NCBI GenBank assembly: GCA_030592145.1
Contig: JAUVKJ010000007.1
Location: 1 to 15,743, forward strand
Source: Bacteroides sp.
GTDB taxonomy: Bacteria > Bacteroidota > Bacteroidia > Bacteroidales > SM23-62
DNA: 15,743 nt
Reading direction: 5' to 3'
The notes beneath the pieces were generated by a model. The model was not told the origin of the DNA, did not search any database, and was given only the letters and a program-made list of their open reading frames with translations. Positions 7,027 through 15,743 of the stretch are shown piece by piece (position 1 is the first letter of the stretch; each line of letters begins with the position of its first letter). Made by a program: the position numbers and the translations under genes.

Positions 7027-7742
7027 GAACCCTTTACAGCTATACTCATTTCTCTGATGACCGTATTCTTTCCTGTATATGCAAGTGCACCCGTGTAATT
7101 ACCCTCCCGTGTGAAGCCTTTAAACTGCCAGTCTGCAGCATCAAATCCATAATCAGCAGATTGCAGCTTGATGGTTTCGCCCTCCAGTGAAAATTCAAGA
7201 TTTTCCGGCGTGAGGCGCATTCCTTCTCCGATGGCCTTCAGATAAGATTCCTTAAAGGTCCAGAATTGGAAGAATCTGGTTAATTTGTTATCAGGATCTT
7301 TCTGGAAATACTTTTTTTCCCGGGGAGTTAAATTTTTTTCAATAAGCAGGTCGATGTCAGGCAGATCCCGGATCTTTTCAATATCGACCCCCACTTCAGC
7401 ATCACGGGAGAATGCATATACACAGATATCATGTGAATTGGCAATATTAAAAAACAAAGAGGCATCATTAATGAGATATGGTTTGCCTTTTTTGTGAACT
7501 CCCAGTTTAATATCCGCAGGTTTTGTATCCAGATAAGCCGATAACAACATCCTTAAAACAGCCTGGGTAACAATATAATTATGCTGTATAAGCTCAAATT
7601 TGTAATAGGAAGCCTTCTTTTTTTCCTCAGGGGATAAAACTGATCGTAACTTTTTAATCTGATCTTTTGAAGGTTCAAGTGAGATGGTCCACAGATGAAC
7701 ATCTCCTTTCAACAAACGAGGGAAATGTTCAGACATTAACAA
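6993..7742 (-). CDS. 4'-phosphopantetheinyl transferase, Sfp type
   Basis: 249 residues, the usual size for Sfp-type enzymes. These transfer the phosphopantetheine arm of CoA to the serine of carrier proteins, converting apo-ACP to holo-ACP. Visible motifs are KGKPYL (85-90), 'FFNIANSHD' (97-105, the substrate-binding N-x-S-H region), 'GVDIEKIR' (118-125) and 'FWTFKESYLKAIGEGM' (160-175). The Mg-binding acidic residues are Asp120, Glu122 and Glu165, equivalent to Asp107, Glu109 and Glu151 of Sfp. The gene starts inside the end of the PKS gene: the first ATG overlaps it by 14 bp and a second in-frame ATG at 7736 by 8 bp, so translation is probably coupled and either start is possible. The obvious target is the ACP of that PKS (Ser2358). 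The last ten codons lie in a duplicated 54-bp segment. Confidence 0.95.
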   Translation of the reverse strand: MLMSEHFPRLLKGDVHLWTISLEPSKDQIKKLRSVLSPEEKKKASYYKFELIQHNYIVTQAVLRMLLSAYLDTKPADIKLGVHKKGKPYLINDASLFFNIANSHDICVYAFSRDAEVGVDIEKIRDLPDIDLLIEKNLTPREKKYFQKDPDNKLTRFFQFWTFKESYLKAIGEGMRLTPENLEFSLEGETIKLQSADYGFDAADWQFKGFTREGNYTGALAYTGKNTVIREMSIAVKGSSEKLFNLFDF

Positions 7743-10700
7743 ACTCGCTTAATTCCTCAGTCAGCAATTCCAGGAGCTCTTCTTTGTTATCCCGGCAGAA
7801 AAGGTGACTGCCATTCACCCTTTTGAACCTGAATTTACCCGAGGTATGTTTTTTCCATTCCTTGATCTGTTCCACGGGAAAAACTGTATCATCCTGTCCC
7901 ACAAGAGCTGTAAGTGGACAATTCAAGGGTTCGTCTTCATAGTATTTGTATCGTTTACCCAGGAGTATATCGGCACGAAGGGCCGGGAGCATCTCTTCAA
8001 TCAATTCTTTATTCTGAAGTACTGATTCGGGGATTTCCAGTGATCTCAGGTGATTGATGATATTTGGAATATTTTTATCCAGGTATACCTCATCATCCTG
8101 AATGGCATCCAGGAATTTAAAGGGACTCACAAGGTGAGGTGACCGCCATCCGCCGACGATAAATTTAACAGGTTGTATGCCTTTTTCCCTTCTCAGATAT
8201 CTTGCCAGTTCCAGTCCGATGCCTGCTCCGGCACTATGACAATAAAATGCGACCGGACAGTTTAGTAGTGGATCGATAACATCTGAGATTGCTTTGACCA
8301 GATCGGGATAATTGTCAAATGGTTTTTCATCCATACGCTCTTCGCGTCCCGGGTATTGAATGGCACATACCTCAATTCCGTCCTGTAAATACTCATGCCA
8401 GGTGCTGAAAACAGAGGCGCCTCCGGCAAAATAGGGGAGACAGAAGAGCCGCATTCTCGGATTATCAATCTTCTTCGCACGCAGTACCCATTTATCCAAT
8501 TCTGTTTTCTCCTCTGCCTGGCCATCTCCTGTACTTAGCTGACCATTCAGTTCATCCAGGATCTGTTCTGCCAGTTCCTGGAGAGTCGGACCTTTCATGA
8601 TTCGCATCATGGAGTAATCCACTGATACACTGCTCTGTATCCAGTTCCTGATCTGATTAGCCATTAAAGAGTCCAGGCCATATTTGGTGACCGGTTCGTT
8701 TGTATCTACCTTATCGGCCGTAGAACCAAGCACTCTGGCAAATGTATCCCGCAATTGAGTTATTAAAATATCATATTGTTCTTCCTTGCTTAATTTCATT
8801 AAGGAAGCTTTCAATCCGCCATCTCCGGCCCCGGTCGCCGAAACTGCTGACATTTCCTTTTCTTTGATCAGGTGGCCAAAACGGCTCGTTTCACAGGAAT
8901 GGGGATAAAAATTACCCACCATTTCCCAGTCAGAATCAGTAGCTACACGCTGAACCGGATTGCATAGCAACATTTGCTCCAGGATATCGGTTGACTGTTT
9001 TAACGTAAAGGTTTTCCATCCCTGCTTATAAAGCAATCCGCCCACATTTCCGCTTCTCGCAACAAATCCCACATCACCCAGTACACCCCAGTTAATTGTC
9101 ATTGCAGTCATTCCCCGGGATCGCCTGAACTGTGCAAAATTCTCCAGGAAACTGTTGCCTGCAACATAACTCACCTGTCCCGGATTACCATAAATTGACG
9201 AGATGGAAGAATACAGTACAAAATGATCCAGGTCCATTTCCAGTGTAGCCTCATGCAGCAGCCAGCAACCAATACTTTTTGGTTTATAAACTTTCAAATA
9301 ACGCTCATGGTCAATCTCCGGAATGCCACCATCATCAAGAACCATGGCAGCATGCTGAATCCCTTTCAGGGGGGGCATTTTTTTCTTAACCTGATCCATG
9401 ATCCGTACAACATCCTCCCTGACGGATACATCTCCTTTTGCGATCATTACATTCACTCCCCTGTCACGCATATTGTCAATGAGCTTTTTTTCATCTTCGG
9501 TCTTGGGTCCGGTCCTGCTCATCAACACAAGGTGTCTGGCTCCTTTTGTTGTCATCCAGTCGGCAACGGCAAGTCCAAATCCCGAACATCCGCCTGTCAG
9601 CAAATATGAAGCCTTATCCTTAAACCGGATTTCCCTGTTGGGAGCCACCCTGACATCACCCTCCATGCTAATAATGATCTTGCCAATATGCCTGGCTCCT
9701 GCCATATACCGGAAAGCATCAGTGATTTCCGAAATTGGGAAAACTACCGACGGATGAGCAGGGAAATTATTATCAACAAAGAAATCAATGGCTTCCCGGA
9801 ACAGTTCACCGCTGAATTGTTCTTTCTGTTTGAAAAGCCTGTCTATATCCACTCCAAAATAGGACAGGTTATTACCAAATGGCTGCAGTCCAAGCTTACT
9901 GTTGCGGTAAATATCTGTCTTACCAATCTCAACAAACCTTCCGTAAGGTGATAAGCACCTGATGCTCTTATATATAGCTTCTCCAGAGAGTGAGTTGAGA
10001 ACGATGTCCACACCTTCTCCACCGGTCAGGTCCATAAGCCGGTCGGCAAACTCCAGCGTACGGGAGTTTAAAATATGTTCAGACGGAACACCTATACTTT
10101 CGATGTATGCTTTCTTTTCATCGCTGCCAACCGTGGCATATATCTCGGCACCTGCAGCATTGGCAATATGTATGGCTGCAATACCCACACCTCCTGCAGC
10201 CGCATGAATAAGTATCTTTTCCCCTTTTCGGATGCGACAGAGATATACCAGGGAATAATACGCGGTAACATAAACCACGGGTAAGGTTGCGGCTTCGGGG
10301 AAGCTGATCTTTCCGGGTTTATGCACAACATGGCAGGCCTTTGGGTAGGCAAATCCACTCAGGCAGGAAGGAGCGGTTGCCATAACCTCATCACCTGTTT
10401 TTACATCCTGAACATCCTTTCCTGTAGCCGTGACGATTCCGGCACATTCCAATCCCATGGTCTTTCCGAATAATCCCCCGGTGATGGCATCGTCTGAAAG
10501 CAGTCCCATAGAAAGCATAATATCGCGAAAATTAAGAGCCGATGCTTTGATTTCCACTTCCACCTCATCATCACCGGGTTCCCTGCGGGATGTTTCCCTG
10601 ATAACCAGGTTGTCGAGGACTCCATACTCATCTATGGTTAATGTGTATGGAGAACCCCCGGCGGGAAAAGTTCGCAATGCCGAATGTGCTATGCTGCCGG

Positions 10701-13700
10701 TGGAGATTCTTTCCAGCCTGTTAATAAAGCGTTTTTTACCCCTGAACGCGATCTCATCCTCGTTATCACCTGCCAGTATTTCTTCGATGAATACGTCAAT
10801 TTCTTCCTCCCGGACAGGACTACTGAAATCGACCATGGTGGAATTGAAAAGAGGAAACTCATTAACTATCACCCTGTTCACACCCCTTAGTCCGGCCTGG
10901 GATAGTTCTACCGTATCAGGTGTTCCTCCGGCCTGTTGTGCACCGGCAGTTACCATCCAGATTTCAGGATTTTTCTCGTAATTAGTGGCATTCAATTTTC
11001 TCATCACATTCATCATCGTACGAGATGAATGTCCTTCTGCCTGTATGATGTTATCAGTAGTAAGTTGCTCATTAGAAACCGAATTCAGACCCCATAAGAA
11101 AATGATTCCCTGGAATTTACCTTTTTCGGAAACCAGGTCAATCAAGCCGTTTACATCCTCCTGGTTTTTCGGATCAATCTCAAACTCAGTTTCAGAGATT
11201 TTCCTGAAATGCTCAGCACATTTAACAATGTAAGATTGTTTATCAATAGCAGCCAGTCTGGACTGTATGATATCAGCCACACCTTTATCATCAGCGAACA
11301 CCAGCCAATCTGCCCGGCCAAGCTTAGGTGATTCCTCTAATGCTTTGTTGGTCAGATCCAGCTTTTTATTCCGTGCAAGGATCACACTCTGGCAGGAAAC
11401 TTCATTTTTTTCAAAATCACTGTAAACCGCAACATCCGAAAATTCCTCACTCTCAAGTACTTTTTTCCACCTGTCGGGACTCATTGTAGCATGATCAGGC
11501 CGGATATCCACATCTTCGAATAACCACCAGCCTTCCGTCATCCCAAAGATAAGATCCAGGTAAACCGGAGAATTGGTCACCTCCAGCATGAGAAGTATTC
11601 CTTCAGATGCAAGCAATCGTTTCACATTCGCGAAGCTTGTTTTAAGTTCCCGGGTGGCATGCATCACATCAGATGCAATTACCAGATCAAATGAATTGAT
11701 GTCAAATCCCTGCTCAGCCGGATCCTTCTCTATATCGAGTAATTTATACTGTACGAAGGGATACCTGGCAAACCTTTGCTGTGCTTTTAGCATGAAAACA
11801 TGTGAAATGTCTGTAAAATAGTATTCTGTCTTGCCGGGAGGCAACAATGGCAGGACAGCCTGTGTCATGCCGCCTGTTCCCGCACCAATTTCAAGTATGC
11901 GCAATGTTTGATCTTCAGGGATATTATTCACCAATTCTGAAACGACACGGGCAGCAAGATCATTATATTTCTTAAATGCAAAGCCTTCAACATAGTATTT
12001 GACGATCAGATCCCACTGATCCTCCGGAAAGATCAATTGGATCGGATCCACCTCTCCTGTTAATACCCCTGCAATTTCAGGTCCGCAACGGCCCAGAAGA
12101 GTCGTTTCATGACGAAACTGGGGAAACTGTTCATTGATTTCATTGATCCATAATTTAATATCCCTGAATTCAGGAGTTTTGATCACCACGTAATCATCCT
12201 TGTCGCCCTCCACTATTCCGGCATTTCCCAGCAAATTGAATATATGGTAAAACAGGCGTTGTTGATCGCTGATCACACCAAAGTCTTTAATTAGTTTCCT
12301 GACATTGATTTTTGTTCCGGTACTGAAGGGCATTCCCATTTCTCTCAGGGAGTTGCAGATATATCCTATGGTAAGCTTGTATTGCCGGGGTTCATAATGC
12401 TTATAATACTCAGCCTGTTCGGGCAGTGAATTTATTTCACTGATGGTCTCATTAACGCTCTCCCTGATGGCATTGGGAGAAGGCAGGTATTTCCCCGGGT
12501 TGCGGACAAGTTCCTGGTCCGATCTGGATTTCATGATCCAGTTATACTCATAAAACCATTTTTCCTGTTCGCCGGCGATCTCACCCCTGGAACCTTTCAG
12601 GTATTGCGAGCGGAAACCCTGAAATTCGGCAATAATCTCCCCGTCTTCATTAAAAATCCACAATTCGCCCAGTGCATATTCATCCGTCCATTCCCTCAAC
12701 CTGCCATAAACAAACATTTTAAAAGAATCGGGTTTTTTATAGAACTTTATCCTTTCGATATGAACCGGGATATACACACCCATTTTCCTGGCTGAATCCT
12801 CACCGGTGTTAAATATTCCGAATACAGTCTGGAAGCAACTGTCCAGAACTCCCGGGTGAAGATTGAACTGGAAGAACTCGGAACGGATGCTTTCATGCAC
12901 CTCTATCTCACTGAATGATTCCCATTCCTTTTCGTTTCTCCATAAGTGTTTGATAGCCTTGAAGCTGGGACCAAGATACAGTCCGCTTTCCAGAAGTTCG
13001 TCATGCAGGGTCTTTACCGGGACAGGAATAGTAACCCGTTTCCGGATTTCCTCAATATCAACCTCAACAGATTGAAATGAATCCTTTATATGATTCATTT
13101 TACCATTGGAACACATGGTCCAGGAAGCATTTTCACTTCGTGGCTTTGAGTAAATAAAATAATCCCCTCCGTCATGGGATATATCCATCTGGATAAATAC
13201 CGGTTCACCGGAATCAGGAAGGAATAATGCATTTTCAAAATTGAGATCTTCCAGGAATTCAAACGTTGAACCAAATGAAGCCAATGCGGCCGAGATGGCC
13301 AGTTCGACATGTCCGGCTCCCGGGTAAATTATGGGTCCCTGCACTTTATGATCATCAATATATGGATAGGTTCTTTTATCCAGGTTGATGTCCCATATTA
13401 TGTTATGACTTTCTCTGGCAGATATGGTCTTGCGTTTTAAATGGGGATGAACAAAGGTGCCCAGGCGCTCCTTTCTTCCTTCTTCAGTCTCTATCCAGTG
13501 CCGCTCTTTTTGCCAGGGATATGCCGGCAGGCGGACAAACTCATGATCACCAAAGAAAGCTTTCCAATCCACTTTACATCCCCAGGTATGGAGTGTACCC
13601 AGGGAAGAAAGGAAGGTACGTTTTTCTTCTTCCTGCCTCCTGATCGAGGAAATTACGAGTCCGTTTTTCTGCCTTGCAGCAAGCAGGTCATTGATCCCCA

Positions 13701-15743
13701 GGGCATGAATAGGATGAGGACCTAATTCAATAAAGGTATTAAAGCCGTCATTTATCAATTCTTCAATGGCACTGGCAAAACTGACTGTTTCCCTGACGTT
13801 GCGGTACCAGTATGTGTTATCCAGTTTCCTGCCATCTATGACCATTCCTGTTACTGTGGAATAAAAAGGGATCCTGGTAGGGGATGGTTTCAATGGCTTC
13901 AATGAACTGAGCAGTTCTTCCTTCAGAGGTTCCATATGATGACAGTGAAATGGAACGTTGATCTGCAGCAACCTGTTAAAAACATCCTGTTTTTCGAGCT
14001 CCTCTGAAATTTGCTCAATAACATCGGTGTCGCCTGACAGGGAAACCATGGCAGGCCCGTTGACAGCAGCTAAGGAAACCTTATCCTCACGACCCTGAAT
14101 CAACCTGGTTGCTTCTTCCGCGGTTAACCCTGCGGCCAGCATCCTTCCTTTATCCGTAGCCTTAAACTGTACCCGGCTTCTGTGGAATATCAGCAGAACA
14201 GCCTGTTCTAAAGTCAGGGCACCGGAAACATATGCGGCTGGCACCTCCCCTATACTGTGTCCGACTACCGCTGATGGATTGATACCCAATGCCTTCCACA
14301 TTTCAAAGAGAGCGATTTGAATTGAAAATATAGCGGGTTGTGCAATATTTGTATCAGAGATCCGGGATGATTCCTCGTCTCTTGTAAGTTCTTCTACCAG
14401 AGACCAATCACCATGTTTGCTGAGAAGTTTATCCAGCTTTTGTATTGTTTCCGTGAAAACAGGCTCATTTTCCAGCAGTTGCCGGCCCATAGCCCACCAT
14501 TGCGGTCCCTGGCCTGAAAAAACAAAAACTATTTTATCCCTGATTTCATTGCCCCGTCCTTCTGAGATTTCACTAAGATTTTCCCCATCAAGAAACTTTT
14601 GCAGATTATCTGCCATCTCCTTCTTTGATCCGGCTACCACAGACAAATGAATATTATGATGTGGCCTGCGAACTGCTGATGAATAACATATATCATTCAG
14701 ACCTGCCTTATTATTCCTGTCCTTAAAAAAGCTGATATATGATTCTGCCATTTCCCGCAGGGCTTCAGAATCCCTGGCAGAGAGAGTGCATATCTGTAAT
14801 TTTTCTTTTGCTGTCCTTTCAGTCTCTTTTTCCTCCGGTATTCCTTCCAGCACCATATGTACATTTGAGCCTCCAAAACCAAAGTTGTTGACCCCTCCAT
14901 AGACGCTGCCATTTTTCTCATCTTCCCATTTCATCGGTTCAACAGGCACCTCAAGTTTCAATTCATCGAAAGGAATATTTGGGTTTGGCTTAATGAAATG
15001 TATGTTTGGAGGAATAATTCTTTTTTTCATGGCAAGGGCCAGCTTAATAATCCCTGCCATACCTGATGCGGGTTCCAGGTGACCAATATTGGTTTTCACG
15101 GAACCTACATAAAAATTTTCCTTTCGGTTTTTCCCAATAACTTTTCCAATAGATATGGCTTCAATCGGATCGCCGACAAAGGTTCCTGTTCCATGGGCTT
15201 CAATGTATTTTACATGCCGGGTATCGACCCCGGCATCTTCATACGCCATTTTAATCATTTCCTGCTGGGCAATAGGATTGGGAACTGATATCCCATTGGA
15301 AGTTCCATCCTGGTTGATGCCGGATCCCCTGATCGTGGCATAGATTATGTCATTATCCTTCCTGGCACGGGAAAGGGGTTTGATGATTATCAATCCGGCT
15401 CCTTCACTTCTTATATACCCGTTGGCCCTGGAATCAAATGCATAGCATTTACAGTCAGGCGAGAGAAAACCCCCTTTGGAAAAACCCATTTGAGGTTCGG
15501 GTTTTAATATGGCACTGACACCACCCGCGAATGCAAGATCAGCATCCTTGTCCCAAATACTTCTGCATGCCAGATGAACAGCATTCAGGGATGATGAACA
15601 TGCAGTGTCGAGGGCTAAACTGGGGCCCTTTAAATTATAGAAATATGAAATTCTGTTGGCCGCAATGCACATGGCTGATCCCAGGTTGGTATGTGCTCCT
15701 ATATTTACCTGCTCAACCGGTGTATTTTGAATATCACCATAAT
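7729..15743 (-). CDS. Highly reducing type I polyketide synthase, KS-AT-DH-cMT-pseudoKR-ER-KR-ACP-TE (5' partial)
   Basis: The frame is open to the right edge; numbering is from the first complete visible codon (2670 residues seen). The KS lacks its N-terminal half but keeps Cys48 (TACSSS), His183 (EAHGTGT) and His221 (NIGHLE). The AT (about 390-690) has Ser496 in GHSIGE and a PFH motif (His599), favouring malonyl-CoA. The DH (about 745-1045) has His798 (HKVQGPIIYP) and Asp967 (DSCFQ). The C-methyltransferase (about 1090-1440) has SAM motif LEIGAGTGG at 1283-1291 and a His1361/Glu1387 pair. A pseudo-KR (about 1475-1690) precedes the ER (about 1695-2020, AAAGGVG at 1847-1853). The KR (about 2040-2280) has TGGCSGFG (2049-2056), an LDD motif (2135-2137), Ser2179 and Tyr2192. 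The ACP carries Ser2358 (GLDSL). The thioesterase (about 2430-2670) has Ser2503, Asp2617/2618 and His2646 and resembles type II/GrsT enzymes. Each cycle could fully reduce and alpha-methylate the chain. Iteration is inferred from the single module; the product is unknown. The PPTase overlaps its 3' end. Confidence 0.96.
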   Translation of the reverse strand, partial: YGDIQNTPVEQVNIGAHTNLGSAMCIAANRISYFYNLKGPSLALDTACSSSLNAVHLACRSIWDKDADLAFAGGVSAILKPEPQMGFSKGGFLSPDCKCYAFDSRANGYIRSEGAGLIIIKPLSRARKDNDIIYATIRGSGINQDGTSNGISVPNPIAQQEMIKMAYEDAGVDTRHVKYIEAHGTGTFVGDPIEAISIGKVIGKNRKENFYVGSVKTNIGHLEPASGMAGIIKLALAMKKRIIPPNIHFIKPNPNIPFDELKLEVPVEPMKWEDEKNGSVYGGVNNFGFGGSNVHMVLEGIPEEKETERTAKEKLQICTLSARDSEALREMAESYISFFKDRNNKAGLNDICYSSAVRRPHHNIHLSVVAGSKKEMADNLQKFLDGENLSEISEGRGNEIRDKIVFVFSGQGPQWWAMGRQLLENEPVFTETIQKLDKLLSKHGDWSLVEELTRDEESSRISDTNIAQPAIFSIQIALFEMWKALGINPSAVVGHSIGEVPAAYVSGALTLEQAVLLIFHRSRVQFKATDKGRMLAAGLTAEEATRLIQGREDKVSLAAVNGPAMVSLSGDTDVIEQISEELEKQDVFNRLLQINVPFHCHHMEPLKEELLSSLKPLKPSPTRIPFYSTVTGMVIDGRKLDNTYWYRNVRETVSFASAIEELINDGFNTFIELGPHPIHALGINDLLAARQKNGLVISSIRRQEEEKRTFLSSLGTLHTWGCKVDWKAFFGDHEFVRLPAYPWQKERHWIETEEGRKERLGTFVHPHLKRKTISARESHNIIWDINLDKRTYPYIDDHKVQGPIIYPGAGHVELAISAALASFGSTFEFLEDLNFENALFLPDSGEPVFIQMDISHDGGDYFIYSKPRSENASWTMCSNGKMNHIKDSFQSVEVDIEEIRKRVTIPVPVKTLHDELLESGLYLGPSFKAIKHLWRNEKEWESFSEIEVHESIRSEFFQFNLHPGVLDSCFQTVFGIFNTGEDSARKMGVYIPVHIERIKFYKKPDSFKMFVYGRLREWTDEYALGELWIFNEDGEIIAEFQGFRSQYLKGSRGEIAGEQEKWFYEYNWIMKSRSDQELVRNPGKYLPSPNAIRESVNETISEINSLPEQAEYYKHYEPRQYKLTIGYICNSLREMGMPFSTGTKINVRKLIKDFGVISDQQRLFYHIFNLLGNAGIVEGDKDDYVVIKTPEFRDIKLWINEINEQFPQFRHETTLLGRCGPEIAGVLTGEVDPIQLIFPEDQWDLIVKYYVEGFAFKKYNDLAARVVSELVNNIPEDQTLRILEIGAGTGGMTQAVLPLLPPGKTEYYFTDISHVFMLKAQQRFARYPFVQYKLLDIEKDPAEQGFDINSFDLVIASDVMHATRELKTSFANVKRLLASEGILLMLEVTNSPVYLDLIFGMTEGWWLFEDVDIRPDHATMSPDRWKKVLESEEFSDVAVYSDFEKNEVSCQSVILARNKKLDLTNKALEESPKLGRADWLVFADDKGVADIIQSRLAAIDKQSYIVKCAEHFRKISETEFEIDPKNQEDVNGLIDLVSEKGKFQGIIFLWGLNSVSNEQLTTDNIIQAEGHSSRTMMNVMRKLNATNYEKNPEIWMVTAGAQQAGGTPDTVELSQAGLRGVNRVIVNEFPLFNSTMVDFSSPVREEEIDVFIEEILAGDNEDEIAFRGKKRFINRLERISTGSIAHSALRTFPAGGSPYTLTIDEYGVLDNLVIRETSRREPGDDEVEVEIKASALNFRDIMLSMGLLSDDAITGGLFGKTMGLECAGIVTATGKDVQDVKTGDEVMATAPSCLSGFAYPKACHVVHKPGKISFPEAATLPVVYVTAYYSLVYLCRIRKGEKILIHAAAGGVGIAAIHIANAAGAEIYATVGSDEKKAYIESIGVPSEHILNSRTLEFADRLMDLTGGEGVDIVLNSLSGEAIYKSIRCLSPYGRFVEIGKTDIYRNSKLGLQPFGNNLSYFGVDIDRLFKQKEQFSGELFREAIDFFVDNNFPAHPSVVFPISEITDAFRYMAGARHIGKIIISMEGDVRVAPNREIRFKDKASYLLTGGCSGFGLAVADWMTTKGARHLVLMSRTGPKTEDEKKLIDNMRDRGVNVMIAKGDVSVREDVVRIMDQVKKKMPPLKGIQHAAMVLDDGGIPEIDHERYLKVYKPKSIGCWLLHEATLEMDLDHFVLYSSISSIYGNPGQVSYVAGNSFLENFAQFRRSRGMTAMTINWGVLGDVGFVARSGNVGGLLYKQGWKTFTLKQSTDILEQMLLCNPVQRVATDSDWEMVGNFYPHSCETSRFGHLIKEKEMSAVSATGAGDGGLKASLMKLSKEEQYDILITQLRDTFARVLGSTADKVDTNEPVTKYGLDSLMANQIRNWIQSSVSVDYSMMRIMKGPTLQELAEQILDELNGQLSTGDGQAEEKTELDKWVLRAKKIDNPRMRLFCLPYFAGGASVFSTWHEYLQDGIEVCAIQYPGREERMDEKPFDNYPDLVKAISDVIDPLLNCPVAFYCHSAGAGIGLELARYLRREKGIQPVKFIVGGWRSPHLVSPFKFLDAIQDDEVYLDKNIPNIINHLRSLEIPESVLQNKELIEEMLPALRADILLGKRYKYYEDEPLNCPLTALVGQDDTVFPVEQIKEWKKHTSGKFRFKRVNGSHLFCRDNKEELLELLTEELSEFVNV

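Noticed and set aside
15600-15672. The ATG at 15672 as the start of the PKS gene
   Set aside because: The frame stays open to the edge and the 23 residues upstream fit a ketosynthase (NIGAHTNLGSA before MCIAANRISY); starting there would cut the KS just before its active-site Cys.
1-15743. CRISPR arrays, tRNA or rRNA genes, tandem repeats
   Set aside because: No regularly spaced repeats, tRNA-like cloverleaf sequences or rRNA signatures were noticed when reading both strands; the long runs are all coding.

Overview
The window looks like a chromosomal segment of a Bacteroidota bacterium, probably an environmental Bacteroidales/Marinilabiliales-like lineage (the phylum is well supported, the order is a guess). 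Three things point there. A secreted protein ends in a type IX secretion (T9SS) sorting domain. There is a single-chain GlmU-like protein of the Bacteroidota type, and a type B L31 protein. Several upstream regions carry the Bacteroidota promoter pattern (TTTG at -33, TAnnTTTG at -7).

Layout. Positions 2-1288 (+) hold the C-terminal part of a large T9SS-exported protein. It meets the Lon protease gene (1281-3725, -) tail to tail with an 8-bp overlap. Everything else is on the minus strand. Read in the direction of transcription, from right to left, the order is: a giant type I polyketide synthase cut by the right edge (7729-15743); an Sfp-type phosphopantetheinyl transferase whose start overlaps the PKS end (6993-7742); a YghO-like GNAT-fold protein (5680-6948); ribosomal protein L31 type B (5311-5592) with a strong intrinsic terminator; a GlmU-like nucleotidyl/acetyltransferase (3809-4996); and lon.

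The PKS is the centrepiece. It is one complete highly reducing module with the order KS(partial)-AT-DH-C-methyltransferase-pseudoKR-ER-KR-ACP-thioesterase, and the key catalytic residues I checked in each active domain are present. The visible part is 2670 residues and about half of the KS is missing. The PPTase immediately downstream would convert its ACP to the holo form, so the two genes form a nearly self-contained cassette for a reduced, probably methyl-branched acyl or polyketide product. Fungal highly reducing iterative PKSs share this domain order; it is not what one usually expects in Bacteroidota. Product, iteration and partner genes cannot be read from this window.

A second unexpected item is a near-perfect 54-bp direct repeat (51/54) flanking the YghO-like gene. 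One copy covers the last codons of the PPTase gene and its 3' flank. The other sits just upstream of the L31 start. Both carry a Bacteroidota-type promoter in the same orientation, and the L31 copy still encodes the PPTase C-terminal decapeptide plus a stop. This suggests a segmental duplication that reused the 3' end of one gene as the promoter of another.
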